Program-made: the position numbers and the translations under genes
Notes under the pieces: generated by a model
What the model was told of the DNA's origin: nothing
Databases searched by the model: none
Seen by the model: the letters and a program-made list of their open reading frames with translations, nothing else
Shown: positions 17,521 to 25,300 of the stretch, in pieces
Layout: each line of letters opens with the position of its first letter
Numbering within the stretch: the first letter of the stretch is position 1
NCBI GenBank assembly: GCA_019232985.1
Contig: JAFAMW010000013.1
Coordinates: 1 to 64,000 of the forward strand
Direction: 5' to 3'
Source: Roseateles sp.
GTDB taxonomy: Bacteria > Pseudomonadota > Gammaproteobacteria > Burkholderiales > Burkholderiaceae
DNA length: 64,000 nucleotides

Positions 17521-18698
17521 TCACCACCCTCGCCATCTCCAACTACCGCTCGCTGCGCGAACTGGTGATGCCGCTCGGTCCCGTCACGCTCATTACCGGC
17601 GGCAATGGCTGCGGCAAGTCCAACGCCTACCGTGCGTTGCGCTTGCTGGCCGAGACGGCGCAGGGTGCGGTCGTCGCGGCGCTCGCGCGTGAAGGCGGCT
17701 TGCCATCGGCGCTGTGGGCTGGTCCCGAGCAGTTCACGCGCGCCATGCGCAGTGGCGAGCAGCCGATCGAAGGCACGCGCCGCAAGGAGCCCATCGCCCT
17801 GCGGCTCGGTTTCGCGGGCGACGAATTCGGCTACGCCATCGACCTCGGCCTGCCGCCGCCTGAGCGCCCGCCCGCGAACCCGCCGACGGCCTTCGGACGC
17901 GACCCGCAGATCAAGCGCGAATGCATCTGGGCCGGGCCGATGCTGCGGCCTTCCGCGCTGCTGGTCGACCGCGCCGGAGGCGGCGTTCGCATCCGCAACG
18001 AGGCCGGCGCGTGGTCTGAGTCGACCCACCACATCGCGCCCTTCGACAGCATGCTCGCGCAGTTCTCCGACCCGCAGCGGGCGCCCGAGATGCTGCAGGT
18101 CCGCGAGCGCCTGCGCGGCTGGCGCTTCTACGACCACTTCCGCACGGACCTGGCCGCGCCCGCCCGCGCCGCGCAGATCGGCACCTACACGCCCGTTCTC
18201 GGCCACGACGGCGCCGATCTCGCCGCGGCGCTGCAGACCATCATCGAGATCGGCGATGTCGAGCGGCTCCGCGCCGCGGTCGAAGACGCCTTCCCCGGGG
18301 CCGCTGTCTTCGTCGACGTCCGCGACGGCCGATTCAGCCTGCACATGCAGCAGCACGGCCTGCTGCGCCCGCTCTCGGCCGCCGAGCTCTCAGACGGCAC
18401 GCTGCGCTACCTGCTCTGGATCGCCGCGCTGCTGACGCCTCGGCCGCCGGAGCTGCTGGTCTTGAACGAGCCGGAAGCCAGCCTGCACCCCGACCTGCTG
18501 CCGGCACTCGGCCGCCTGATCGCCTCGGCCTCGCGCGACGCGCAGATCATCGTGGTCTCCCACGCGAGCCGGCTCATCGCGACGCTGGCCGAGCACGAGC
18601 AGTGCGTTCATCAAGTGCTCGACAAGGACCTCGGCCAGACCGTCATCCGCGGCCAGGATCTGCTTGATCGGCCGGCCTGGCATTGGCCGAGCCGCTAG
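17517..18698 (+). CDS. AAA family ATPase (ABC/OLD-like, SMC-type nucleotide-binding fold)
   Basis: 393 residues. Walker A is GGNGCGKS at 28-35; a signature-like AELSDGTLRYLLW lies near 290; Walker B is LLVLNEPEASLHPDLL near 315; and the switch His is in IIVVSHASRL near 345. This is the AAA_15/AAA_21 group, which includes OLD-family and RecF-like ATPases, but there is no TOPRIM domain, so it is not a complete OLD nuclease. Such solitary ATPases occur both as housekeeping proteins and in defence modules; no effector gene lies beside it. Preceded by two structured repeats and by a palindrome that includes its start codon. No clear ribosome-binding site is visible. Confidence 0.9.
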   Translation: MLTTLAISNYRSLRELVMPLGPVTLITGGNGCGKSNAYRALRLLAETAQGAVVAALAREGGLPSALWAGPEQFTRAMRSGEQPIEGTRRKEPIALRLGFAGDEFGYAIDLGLPPPERPPANPPTAFGRDPQIKRECIWAGPMLRPSALLVDRAGGGVRIRNEAGAWSESTHHIAPFDSMLAQFSDPQRAPEMLQVRERLRGWRFYDHFRTDLAAPARAAQIGTYTPVLGHDGADLAAALQTIIEIGDVERLRAAVEDAFPGAAVFVDVRDGRFSLHMQQHGLLRPLSAAELSDGTLRYLLWIAALLTPRPPELLVLNEPEASLHPDLLPALGRLIASASRDAQIIVVSHASRLIATLAEHEQCVHQVLDKDLGQTVIRGQDLLDRPAWHWPSR

Positions 18699-18793
18699 GG
18701 CAGGCCCGGAGGCGCGGGCCGGCGAAGCCCGGGGACACTCCAGCCGACCCTGGCGCGAGGCGCCGTTGAATAGCGATAGTCGAGGGAGAACCT

Positions 18794-19807
18794 ATGGCCT
18801 GGATGGAACGTTGGCGCGCCTGCGCCGCCTTGTTCGCCTTGCTCGCCGGCAGCGCATTCGCAGGCGCGGACGACGGCACCTCCGGCAATTCGATCGCTGC
18901 TTGGCTATTGGATGACAACGGGTGCAAGGTCTCCAATCCGTACCCAAAGGCCGGAGAGGCCATCACCTGGACTGGGGCGTGCGTCGACGGCTGGGCGCAG
19001 GGCGAGGGCACGCTTCAATGGTTCGGCAAAGGGCAGCCGGGCACGCGATATACCGGTGCGATGAAACGCGGTCGCTTTGACGGGCCTGGTGTTGTGCGCA
19101 CCGCGAGTGGCGAAACCTATGAGGGCACCTTTGTCGACGGGTCCAGAGAAGGTGAAGGCGTCTATACTTGGTCGACCGGCGATCGTTACGAAGGTCACTT
19201 CTTGAAGGACACGCTCAACGGGCATGGCGTGCTCCACAAAGCGGACGGGATCGATATCGAGGGGGAGTTCACTGGCGGATCCCTTGTGCATGGGGTCATG
19301 CACCTGCCCAATGGCGATACCTATGAAGGTGATTTCGCGGGTGGTTTCCGAGAGGGGAAAGGCGTCTACACCCAGCGCAGCGGTGAGCGCTATGAAGGCC
19401 AGTTCGCGAAAAGCTTGCTCAACGGGCATGGCGTCATCTACAAAGTCGACGGCACGGTCTTCGAGAGCGACTTTCGCGATGGCATTCCATATGGTCGCGC
19501 GACGATCAAGGCACCGAACGGCGAGACGCGCGAGATTGGTGGCACCCTGGCGAGTCCCGACGCTGATTGCGCGAAGGTACCCCAGCCGCTGCTTCCGGAC
19601 TTTGGCACCTTCCTCGACGTCGCGTACAAGGCAACGTTTGTTGTCCAGGCCGGCAAGGTGACGCGAGTCGATGTTTCGACGCTGAAGAGTGCTGGCGATC
19701 CTGAAACAGATCGCCGCCTCATTCAGGCTATCGAAGCTGCCGTGTACAGCTACGAGTGCACGCGCGATCGCACTGTCGAGCAGGAATTTCAGTTCAAACT
19801 TGACTGA
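18794..19807 (+). CDS. Secreted MORN-repeat protein with TonB-C-like C-terminal domain
   Basis: 337 residues. A signal peptide (about 1-24, ending SAFAGA) is followed by some eight MORN motifs (YEGxFxxGxxxGxGV pattern) over residues 70-250. The C-terminal 80 residues (VVQAGKVTRVDV to the end) look like a TonB-C/energy-transducer-type beta-alpha-beta domain, where TonB-like proteins describe a variable that starts VxxGxVxxVxV. MORN repeats usually mediate membrane or protein contact. Two stretches starting at 19157 and 19361 are strongly similar at DNA level, giving a 204-bp (68-residue) super-repeat. Base composition is visibly less GC-rich than its neighbours. AGGGAGAA precedes the ATG. Confidence 0.85.
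   Translation: MAWMERWRACAALFALLAGSAFAGADDGTSGNSIAAWLLDDNGCKVSNPYPKAGEAITWTGACVDGWAQGEGTLQWFGKGQPGTRYTGAMKRGRFDGPGVVRTASGETYEGTFVDGSREGEGVYTWSTGDRYEGHFLKDTLNGHGVLHKADGIDIEGEFTGGSLVHGVMHLPNGDTYEGDFAGGFREGKGVYTQRSGERYEGQFAKSLLNGHGVIYKVDGTVFESDFRDGIPYGRATIKAPNGETREIGGTLASPDADCAKVPQPLLPDFGTFLDVAYKATFVVQAGKVTRVDVSTLKSAGDPETDRRLIQAIEAAVYSYECTRDRTVEQEFQFKLD
19157..19564 (+). repeat. 204-bp super-repeat inside the MORN gene
   Basis: The segment beginning GGCGTCTATAC at 19157 recurs as GGCGTCTACAC at 19361, with CTCAACGGGCATGGCGT identical in both. The exact period is 204 bp or 68 residues. The similarity is clearest in the first 92 bp of each unit and fades after that, so the second unit boundary is approximate. 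Confidence 0.7.
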
Positions 19808-19865
19808 AGTGGCCGAGGCCCGCAGGGGCAAACATCGGCGCATGCGGCCCGCTAAACTGCCGGCG

Positions 19866-20867
19866 ATGAATCCTTCCCCCACTCCCTGCCACGGCTTCGA
19901 CGCCGATCGCGCCATCGACATGGGCCGCCGCGCGCTCGCCGTCGAGATGGCCGCGCTGCAGGCGCTCGGGCCGCGCCTGGGCGAATCCTTCGCCAAGGCC
20001 GTGTCCACCGTGCTGTGCTGCTCGGGGCGCGTCTGCGTGATGGGCATGGGCAAGAGCGGCCACGTGGGCCGCAAGATCGCCGCGACACTCGCGTCCACCG
20101 GCACGCCCGCGTTGTTCGTCCATCCGGCCGAGGCCAGCCATGGCGACCTCGGCATGGTGACTCAGCAGGACGTAGTGCTGGCGCTGTCCAACTCGGGCGA
20201 GAGCGATGAGCTCAACGCCATCCTGCCGGTGCTGCGGCGTCTGTTCGTGCCCATCATCGCGATGACCGGCGGTCTTCAGTCGAGCCTGGCGCGGCATGCC
20301 GATGTCGTGCTCGACAGCGCCGTGGCCGAGGAGGCCTGCCCGCTCCAGCTCGCGCCGACGGCCAGCACGACGGCGCAGATGGCGCTCGGCGATGCGCTGG
20401 CCGTGGCGCTGCTCGACGCGCGTGGTTTCCGCGCCGAGGACTTTGCGCGCTCGCACCCGGGCGGCGCGCTCGGGCGCAAGCTGCTGACGCTGGTGCGCGA
20501 CCTCATGCGCGCGGGCGAAAGCCTGCCGCGCGTGAGCGCTTCGACGCCCTTCACCGAAATGATGCGCGCCATGTCGGCCGGCGGCCTGGGCATGGCGGTG
20601 CTTGTCGGTGCCGACGATCGCATCGAAGGCATCTTCACCGACGGCGACCTGCGCCGCCTCGTCGAGAGCGGCCGCGACCTGCGGGCGCTGACGGCAGCGG
20701 AAGTCGCGCATGCGAATCCGCGCCGCGTCGCACCCGACGCGCTGGCCGTTGATGCGGCCGACGTGATGGAATCGGCGCGCATCACCGTCGTGCTCGTCGC
20801 GGACGCCGACGGCAAGCTGCTCGGTGCCGTGTCGATCAACGACCTGATGCGCGCGAAAGTCATCTGA
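19866..20867 (+). CDS. kdsD: D-arabinose-5-phosphate isomerase (KpsF/GutQ/KdsD family)
   Basis: 333 residues from the ATG at 19866. The SIS sugar-isomerase domain comes first (VMGMGKSGHVGRKIAATLASTG, ALSNSGES, and HPGGALGRKL at its end) and two CBS domains fill the C-terminal 130 residues (TPFTEMMRAM, DGDLRRL, VLVADADGKLLGAVSINDL). It converts ribulose-5-phosphate to arabinose-5-phosphate, the first step of Kdo synthesis. The stop overlaps the kdsC start (TGATG), so the two sequential Kdo enzymes are translationally coupled, followed by lptC. Confidence 0.96.
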   Translation: MNPSPTPCHGFDADRAIDMGRRALAVEMAALQALGPRLGESFAKAVSTVLCCSGRVCVMGMGKSGHVGRKIAATLASTGTPALFVHPAEASHGDLGMVTQQDVVLALSNSGESDELNAILPVLRRLFVPIIAMTGGLQSSLARHADVVLDSAVAEEACPLQLAPTASTTAQMALGDALAVALLDARGFRAEDFARSHPGGALGRKLLTLVRDLMRAGESLPRVSASTPFTEMMRAMSAGGLGMAVLVGADDRIEGIFTDGDLRRLVESGRDLRALTAAEVAHANPRRVAPDALAVDAADVMESARITVVLVADADGKLLGAVSINDLMRAKVI

Positions 20868-21445
20868 TGCAGCCGGCACTGAGTTTTCCGCCGGAGCTGC
20901 TGCTCAAGGCCCAGGGCCCGGGACTGGGCTTGAAGGCCGCGATCTTCGATGTCGACGGCGTGCTGACCGATGGCCGCATCTACATCGGCGAGAGCGGCGA
21001 GGCGTTCAAGGCCTTCGCCACGCTGGACGGCCACGGCATGAAGCTGCTGGCGCAGGCGGGCATCGAGCCCATCGTCATCACGGGCCGCGACTCGGCGGCG
21101 GTGCGCCGTCGCGTCGCCGACCTGGGCCTGAAGCACGCAGTCTTCGGCGCCAAGGACAAGCTGGTGGCCGCAACGCCCCTGCTCGCGCAGATGGGCCTGG
21201 ACTGGCCGCAGGTGGCGGCCATGGGCGACGACTGGCCTGACCTGCCGCTGCTGACGCGCGCCGGTTTCGCCTGCGCGCCACCGCAGGCGCATGCCGAGGT
21301 GCTCGCGATCGCCCACCACGTCACCACCGCAGCAGCCGGCCACGGCGCGGCGCGCGAGTTCTGCGACCTGATGCTGATGGCCAGCGGCCATTACGCACGC
21401 TTGTTCGCCGGCCATCTCGACACGCTCGACGGGGGCGCACCCTGA
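20867..21445 (+). CDS. kdsC: 3-deoxy-D-manno-octulosonate-8-phosphate phosphatase
   Basis: 192 residues, a HAD phosphatase of the capless C0 class. Motif I is FDVDGVLTDG (about residues 27-36), motif II is VITGRDS, and GDDWPDLPLL carries the acidic motif IV. It hydrolyses Kdo-8-phosphate to Kdo in the cytosol. Overlaps kdsD by one base upstream and lptC by one base downstream (TGATG in both cases). Confidence 0.96.
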   Translation: MQPALSFPPELLLKAQGPGLGLKAAIFDVDGVLTDGRIYIGESGEAFKAFATLDGHGMKLLAQAGIEPIVITGRDSAAVRRRVADLGLKHAVFGAKDKLVAATPLLAQMGLDWPQVAAMGDDWPDLPLLTRAGFACAPPQAHAEVLAIAHHVTTAAAGHGAAREFCDLMLMASGHYARLFAGHLDTLDGGAP

Positions 21446-22122
21446 TGGCGTCAGGCCCGCTGACTCCGCTGGCGCCGCCGGCCGGCGGGCCGCGCCGCGA
21501 GCTGCCGTCGTGGACCTGGCGGGTCCAGGCCCTGGTCAGCAGCTGGCTGCCCTTGTTCCTGATGAGCCTGCTGGCCGTCGGGACCGCGTGGCTGGTCAAG
21601 AACACGCCGCTGGCCGGCGGCCCGCAGACAGCCGCGCCGCTGCGCCACGTGCCGGACTACCGCATGCAGCATTTCGAGCTCGAGCGCATCGGCGCCGACG
21701 GGCTGCTGCGTGTGCGCGTCGAGGGCGAGGCGCTGCGCCACTATCCCGATACCGACACGGTCGAGATCGACGGCGTCAGCGTGCGCGCCATCTCGCCCAA
21801 CGGCGGGCAGATCCTCGCCACGGCGGCGCGCGCCATCTCCAACGGCGACGCAAGCCAGCTTCAGCTCATCGGCGACGTGCATCTGCGCCGCTTCGACCCG
21901 GGCCAGCAGCCCGAGCAGGATGTGCCGCGCGCCGTCGTGCGCGGCGACTTCGTCGAGGCGCTGTCCGATGCGCAGATCATGCGTTCGCACCTGCCCGTCG
22001 ATGTCGACTTCATGGGCGGAACGATGCACAGCGACCAGGGCTTCGTCTACGACCACCTGCGCGGCACGGTGGTCCTCAGCGGACGTTCGCACGCGCAGTT
22101 CCAGCCCGGGTCCAAACGGTGA
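21445..22122 (+). CDS. lptC: LPS export ABC transporter periplasmic protein LptC
   Basis: 225 residues. The N-terminus is a cytosolic, proline-rich stretch (about 30 residues) followed by one transmembrane segment (LFLMSLLAVGTAWLV, about 33-50). A periplasmic beta-jellyroll follows, with VPDYRMQHFELERIGADG and the C-terminal VDFMGGTMHSDQGFVYDHLRG typical of LptC. It links LptB2FG to LptA in the LPS bridge. Normally lptA and lptB follow; here an SDR gene follows instead. The 30-residue N-terminal extension is longer than in E. coli. Confidence 0.93.
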   Translation: MASGPLTPLAPPAGGPRRELPSWTWRVQALVSSWLPLFLMSLLAVGTAWLVKNTPLAGGPQTAAPLRHVPDYRMQHFELERIGADGLLRVRVEGEALRHYPDTDTVEIDGVSVRAISPNGGQILATAARAISNGDASQLQLIGDVHLRRFDPGQQPEQDVPRAVVRGDFVEALSDAQIMRSHLPVDVDFMGGTMHSDQGFVYDHLRGTVVLSGRSHAQFQPGSKR

Positions 22123-22892
22123 GCGGGCTGGTCTTTATCACGGGTGCTTCCAGCGGCATCGGCCAGGCCCTGGCGCTCGAATACGCGCGCAGCGGCTGGC
22201 GCCTGGCGCTCGTGGCGCGGCGCGATGCGGTTTTGCGCGAATGGACTGCGGCCCAGGGCCTCGGGCCCGAGCGCTGTGCCATCTACGCCGCCGACGTGGC
22301 CGATGGTGCCTCGATCGCCGCGGCGGCCCTGGCCTGCATCGCCAGCCAGGGCCTGCCCGATGTCGTGATCGCCAATGCCGGGATCAGCGTGGGCGTGGAC
22401 ACGGCCGAGGCCGAGGACCTCGCGGTCATCGAGCAGGTCTATCGCACCAATGTGTTCGGGCTGGCGGCGACCTTCCAGCCCTTTATTGCGCCGATGCGCG
22501 CGCGCCGCAGCGGAACGCTGGTCGGGGTGGCCAGCGTCGCCGGCATCCGTGGCCTGCCGGGGCATGCGGCGTACAGCGGCTCCAAGGCCGCGGTCATCAG
22601 CCATTGCGAGAGCCTGCGCGCCGAGTGCCGCGAGTCGAACGTGCGCGTCGTCACCATCGCGCCGGGCTATGTGGCGACGCCGCTGACGAGTCGCAACCCC
22701 TTCCGGATGCCCTTCCTGATGCGGCCGGAGGACTTCGCGCGGCGCGCCGTGCGGACCATTGCGGCCGGCACGAGTTATCGCGTGATCCCTTGGCAGATGG
22801 GCGTGGTCGCCAAAGTCCTGCGCCTGTTGCCCGATGGCCTGTTCGACCGCATCTTCGCCAAACAGCCGCGCAAGCCGCGGGCGGGCCACTAA
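22119..22892 (+). CDS. SDR family NAD(P)-dependent oxidoreductase
   Basis: 257 residues from a GTG at 22119 that overlaps the lptC stop (GTGA). The classical SDR marks are TGASSGIGQA near the N-terminus, NAG in IANAGIS, the catalytic Ser in VASVAGIRG and YSGSK (Tyr-x-x-x-Lys). The C-terminal basic segment (FDRIFAKQPRKPRAGH) resembles membrane-associated SDRs of unknown substrate. Substrate not predictable. Translational coupling to lptC suggests expression with LPS genes. Confidence 0.93.
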   Translation: MSGLVFITGASSGIGQALALEYARSGWRLALVARRDAVLREWTAAQGLGPERCAIYAADVADGASIAAAALACIASQGLPDVVIANAGISVGVDTAEAEDLAVIEQVYRTNVFGLAATFQPFIAPMRARRSGTLVGVASVAGIRGLPGHAAYSGSKAAVISHCESLRAECRESNVRVVTIAPGYVATPLTSRNPFRMPFLMRPEDFARRAVRTIAAGTSYRVIPWQMGVVAKVLRLLPDGLFDRIFAKQPRKPRAGH

Positions 22893-22933
22893 AGTCGCCG
22901 CGGCGGCATCGATGCAAATGGAGAGGCAATGAA

Positions 22934-22957
22934 AAAGGGCGTCCGAAGACGCCCTTT
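22934..22957. terminator. Bidirectional terminator between the LPS operon and the RRM gene
   Basis: AAAGGGCGTC (22934-22943), loop CGAA, GACGCCCTTT (22948-22957) followed by CTT on the plus strand and preceded by an A-run that becomes a T-run on the minus strand. It lies between two converging genes and can serve both. Confidence 0.88.
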
Positions 22958-22979
22958 CTTGTGTGCCGGTAGCCGGGAA

Positions 22980-23498
22980 TCAGTACTCGCCGTAGCCGCC
23001 GCCCGAGCGGCCGCTGCCGCTGTAGCCGCCGCCACCGCCGGAACGGCCGCCGCCGCCGTAGCCACCACGGCCACCGCCGCCGTAACCACCGCCGCCGCCT
23101 TCGCCGCCGCCGAAGCCGCCGCGACCACCACCGTAGCCGCCACCGCCACCGCCGCCGCCGAAGCCGCCGCGACCACCGCCGCCGCCGCCACCGAAGCCGC
23201 CGCGACCACCGCCGCCGCCGCCGAAGCCGCCACCACCGCCCGGACGCTCTTCGCGCGGACGGGCGACGTTCACGACGATGGCACGGCCTTCCAGAGGCTG
23301 GCCGTTCATGCCGTTGATCGCGGATTGCGCTTCAGCGTCGGAAGCCATTTCGACGAAACCGAAGCCCTTGGAGCGGCCCGTTTCGCGATCCATCATCACA
23401 CGTGCAGACGTCACCGTGCCGAATTGCCCGAAGGCGTCTTGCAGCGACTGATCGCGCACACTGTAGGCGAGGTTGCCCACATAAAGCTTGTTTCCCAT
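22980..23498 (-). CDS. RRM-domain, glycine-rich RNA-binding protein
   Basis: 172 residues. A single RNA-recognition motif fills residues 1-80, with RNP2 LYVGNL and RNP1 KGFGFVEM, followed by PRPREERP-like and then a low-complexity tail of Gly, Arg, Tyr and Ser (about 85-172) ending GYGEY. This architecture is that of bacterial RNA-binding proteins found in cyanobacteria and Betaproteobacteria, often cold-inducible. The Gly/Arg-rich tail is of the kind that promotes RNA binding and phase separation. The trinucleotide-rich DNA at 22985-23240 is this tail, not a non-coding repeat. The 220 bp upstream holds the leader; no gene was seen there. Confidence 0.95.
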   Translation of the reverse strand: MGNKLYVGNLAYSVRDQSLQDAFGQFGTVTSARVMMDRETGRSKGFGFVEMASDAEAQSAINGMNGQPLEGRAIVVNVARPREERPGGGGGFGGGGGGRGGFGGGGGGGRGGFGGGGGGGGYGGGRGGFGGGEGGGGGYGGGGRGGYGGGGRSGGGGGYSGSGRSGGGYGEY

Positions 23499-23719
23499 GG
23501 GGAAGCCCTTTCGATACTCAAAAAACCAGGTGGAGCTTCAACCCATCGTGAACCATTCAAGCGAAGGCGCGGCTTCCAGACACAGGCAAATCTCATTATG
23601 GGCTGAGGCCCAAATTACAAGCCTAGGCCTTTTTGGGGAGTGTTGTTTTTAAGGTTCTAGCAATAACCCGTAGTAATGCACGGTTTCGGCCAGTTTGGGC
23701 TGGCTATCATCCCGGCCTC

Positions 23720-24631
23720 ATGGGCCGGTCCGATCGAAAACTCACTCTGCAGGCGCTCGAGCGGGTTCTCGGCAGCCTCGACGCACCGCGCAACGGTTCG
23801 GCGCTCTACGCCCTGTTGTGCACCTTCTGTGCCGCGGGCTTGCTGCTGGCTTCTTCGGAGTCGGCGCTGGCGCGGGAAGATTCTTTCTGGGGCGCGGTCT
23901 GGGCCGGGCTGGCACTGGCGTGCGCCTTTTTCGGCCTGAACGCCACCGGGCTGATGCTGATGGACCAGGCGCGCGGCGAGCCGGTTCGCGACATCCTTGA
24001 CGCCTTGCTGGACGCCTTCGGACGTGCGCACCGTGTGCTGGGCGTGCTGGCGCTGGTGCTTTGTGCCGCGGGCGGCGTCCTGGCCGCGCTCGTCGGCCTG
24101 CTCTGGCTGGCGCGCCAGCCGGTGATCGGCGCGCCGCTGTTCACCGTGACCGTGCCTGTCGGCGTGGTACTGCTCGGCATCATGGGCCTGGCCGGGGCCG
24201 TGCTGGTCGGGCCGCTGGTCGGCCCGTCGATCTGGAGCGGCCTGGGCGTGGGCGCGACGGTGCGCCTGCTCTGGCGCCTGCTGCGTCGCGATCTGGTCGA
24301 ATGCGCGGCCCTGATGCTGCTGGTGATGGCGCTGACCACGGGCGTGACGGCGCTGATCAGCTTTGTCGTCGTCGGCGGCGGGCGCGTGCTGGCCCAGCTC
24401 GCCGTCTGGATCGTCGGCATCGACCTGCCGCCGCAGCAGCTGATGGCTGGGCTGTTCGGCTACGGGCTGCGCGCCGCCGGTGCGGCGGGTGCGCCGGTGG
24501 CGCACTCACCGCTGGGCGCGGGGGCGCTGGTCGGCGGCGGCGTGGTGTTCGCGGTGGCGCTGGTGCTGCCGACGCTGGTCTACCTGCGCGGCTGCTGCGC
24601 GGTCTTCCTGGCTCTCAACGAAGCGGACTGA
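23720..24631 (+). CDS. Multi-pass membrane protein of unknown function
   Basis: 303 residues from the ATG at 23720. About seven hydrophobic segments (for example LYALLCTFCAAGLLLA, VVLLGIMGLAGAVLVGP and VVFAVALVLPTLVYL) alternate with short basic loops (LLWRLLRRDL), which suggests an inner-membrane protein. No family motif recognised. It ends directly at the ATG of marC (TGAATG), so the two are an operon. Confidence 0.82.
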   Translation: MGRSDRKLTLQALERVLGSLDAPRNGSALYALLCTFCAAGLLLASSESALAREDSFWGAVWAGLALACAFFGLNATGLMLMDQARGEPVRDILDALLDAFGRAHRVLGVLALVLCAAGGVLAALVGLLWLARQPVIGAPLFTVTVPVGVVLLGIMGLAGAVLVGPLVGPSIWSGLGVGATVRLLWRLLRRDLVECAALMLLVMALTTGVTALISFVVVGGGRVLAQLAVWIVGIDLPPQQLMAGLFGYGLRAAGAAGAPVAHSPLGAGALVGGGVVFAVALVLPTLVYLRGCCAVFLALNEAD

Positions 24632-25270
24632 ATGGATATCTACAAGCCTCTCGTCGCACTGGTCGCGATCGTCAATCCGGTCGGCGTGGTGCCCTTCTTC
24701 ATCCACTTCACGAGCCGCTTTTCGCGCGAGGCGCGCAAGCGAACCATCATGGTCAGCAGCTTCAGCGCCTTCGTGGTGATCGCGACGAGCGCGCTGTTCG
24801 GCCTCAAGGTGATCGAGTTCTTCGGCATCTCGCTGGCGTCCTTCCAGGTCGGCGGCGGGGCGCTGCTGTTCATCAGCTCGCTGCAGATGCTCAACGCGCA
24901 GCCGGCCGAGTCCAAGAGTACCGACGTCGACGAAGGCGCGAGCAAGGCCGACGCGGGCGCCAGCATCGCCGTGGTGCCGCTGACGATCCCGCTGCTGACC
25001 GGCCCGGCGACGATCTCGACCATGGTCATCTACGCCGAGAAGACGCGCCACTGGTGGGAGCTGGCGGTGCTGGTCGGCTACGGCGTCGTGGTGGGGCTGA
25101 TCACGATCGCGGTGTTCTCGGCCGCGGGCAAGATCGCCAAGGTGCTCGGCCAGACGGGCATCAACATCATGACGCGGCTCATGGGCCTGATCCTCGCGGC
25201 GCTGGCCGTGGAGCTCTTGTCCGACGGCCTGATCAAGCTGTTCCCGGTGCTGGCCGGCAGCCCCAATTGA
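24632..25270 (+). CDS. MarC family integral membrane protein
   Basis: 212 residues, the MarC/UPF0056 size with six transmembrane segments. Recognised from IVNPVGVVPFFIHFTS near the N-terminus, VVPLTIPLLTGPATISTMV in the middle and RLMGLILAALAVELLSDGL at the end. The function of the family is unsettled; older links to antibiotic resistance were withdrawn. It starts immediately after the stop of the membrane protein gene. Confidence 0.94.
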   Translation: MDIYKPLVALVAIVNPVGVVPFFIHFTSRFSREARKRTIMVSSFSAFVVIATSALFGLKVIEFFGISLASFQVGGGALLFISSLQMLNAQPAESKSTDVDEGASKADAGASIAVVPLTIPLLTGPATISTMVIYAEKTRHWWELAVLVGYGVVVGLITIAVFSAAGKIAKVLGQTGINIMTRLMGLILAALAVELLSDGLIKLFPVLAGSPN

Positions 25271-25300
25271 CGCTGGCGGCCGAGCGTCGATGATTGCTTG

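Noticed and set aside
17517..18698. AAA ATPase as part of an OLD/Gabija-type defence system
   Set aside because: The protein has no TOPRIM nuclease domain, and no UvrD-like helicase or other effector gene lies next to it. A defence role is possible but unsupported.
22985..23240. Trinucleotide-rich tract that looks like a tandem repeat or CRISPR-like region
   Set aside because: It is the coding DNA of the Gly/Arg-rich tail of the RRM protein; there are no constant repeats separated by unique spacers.
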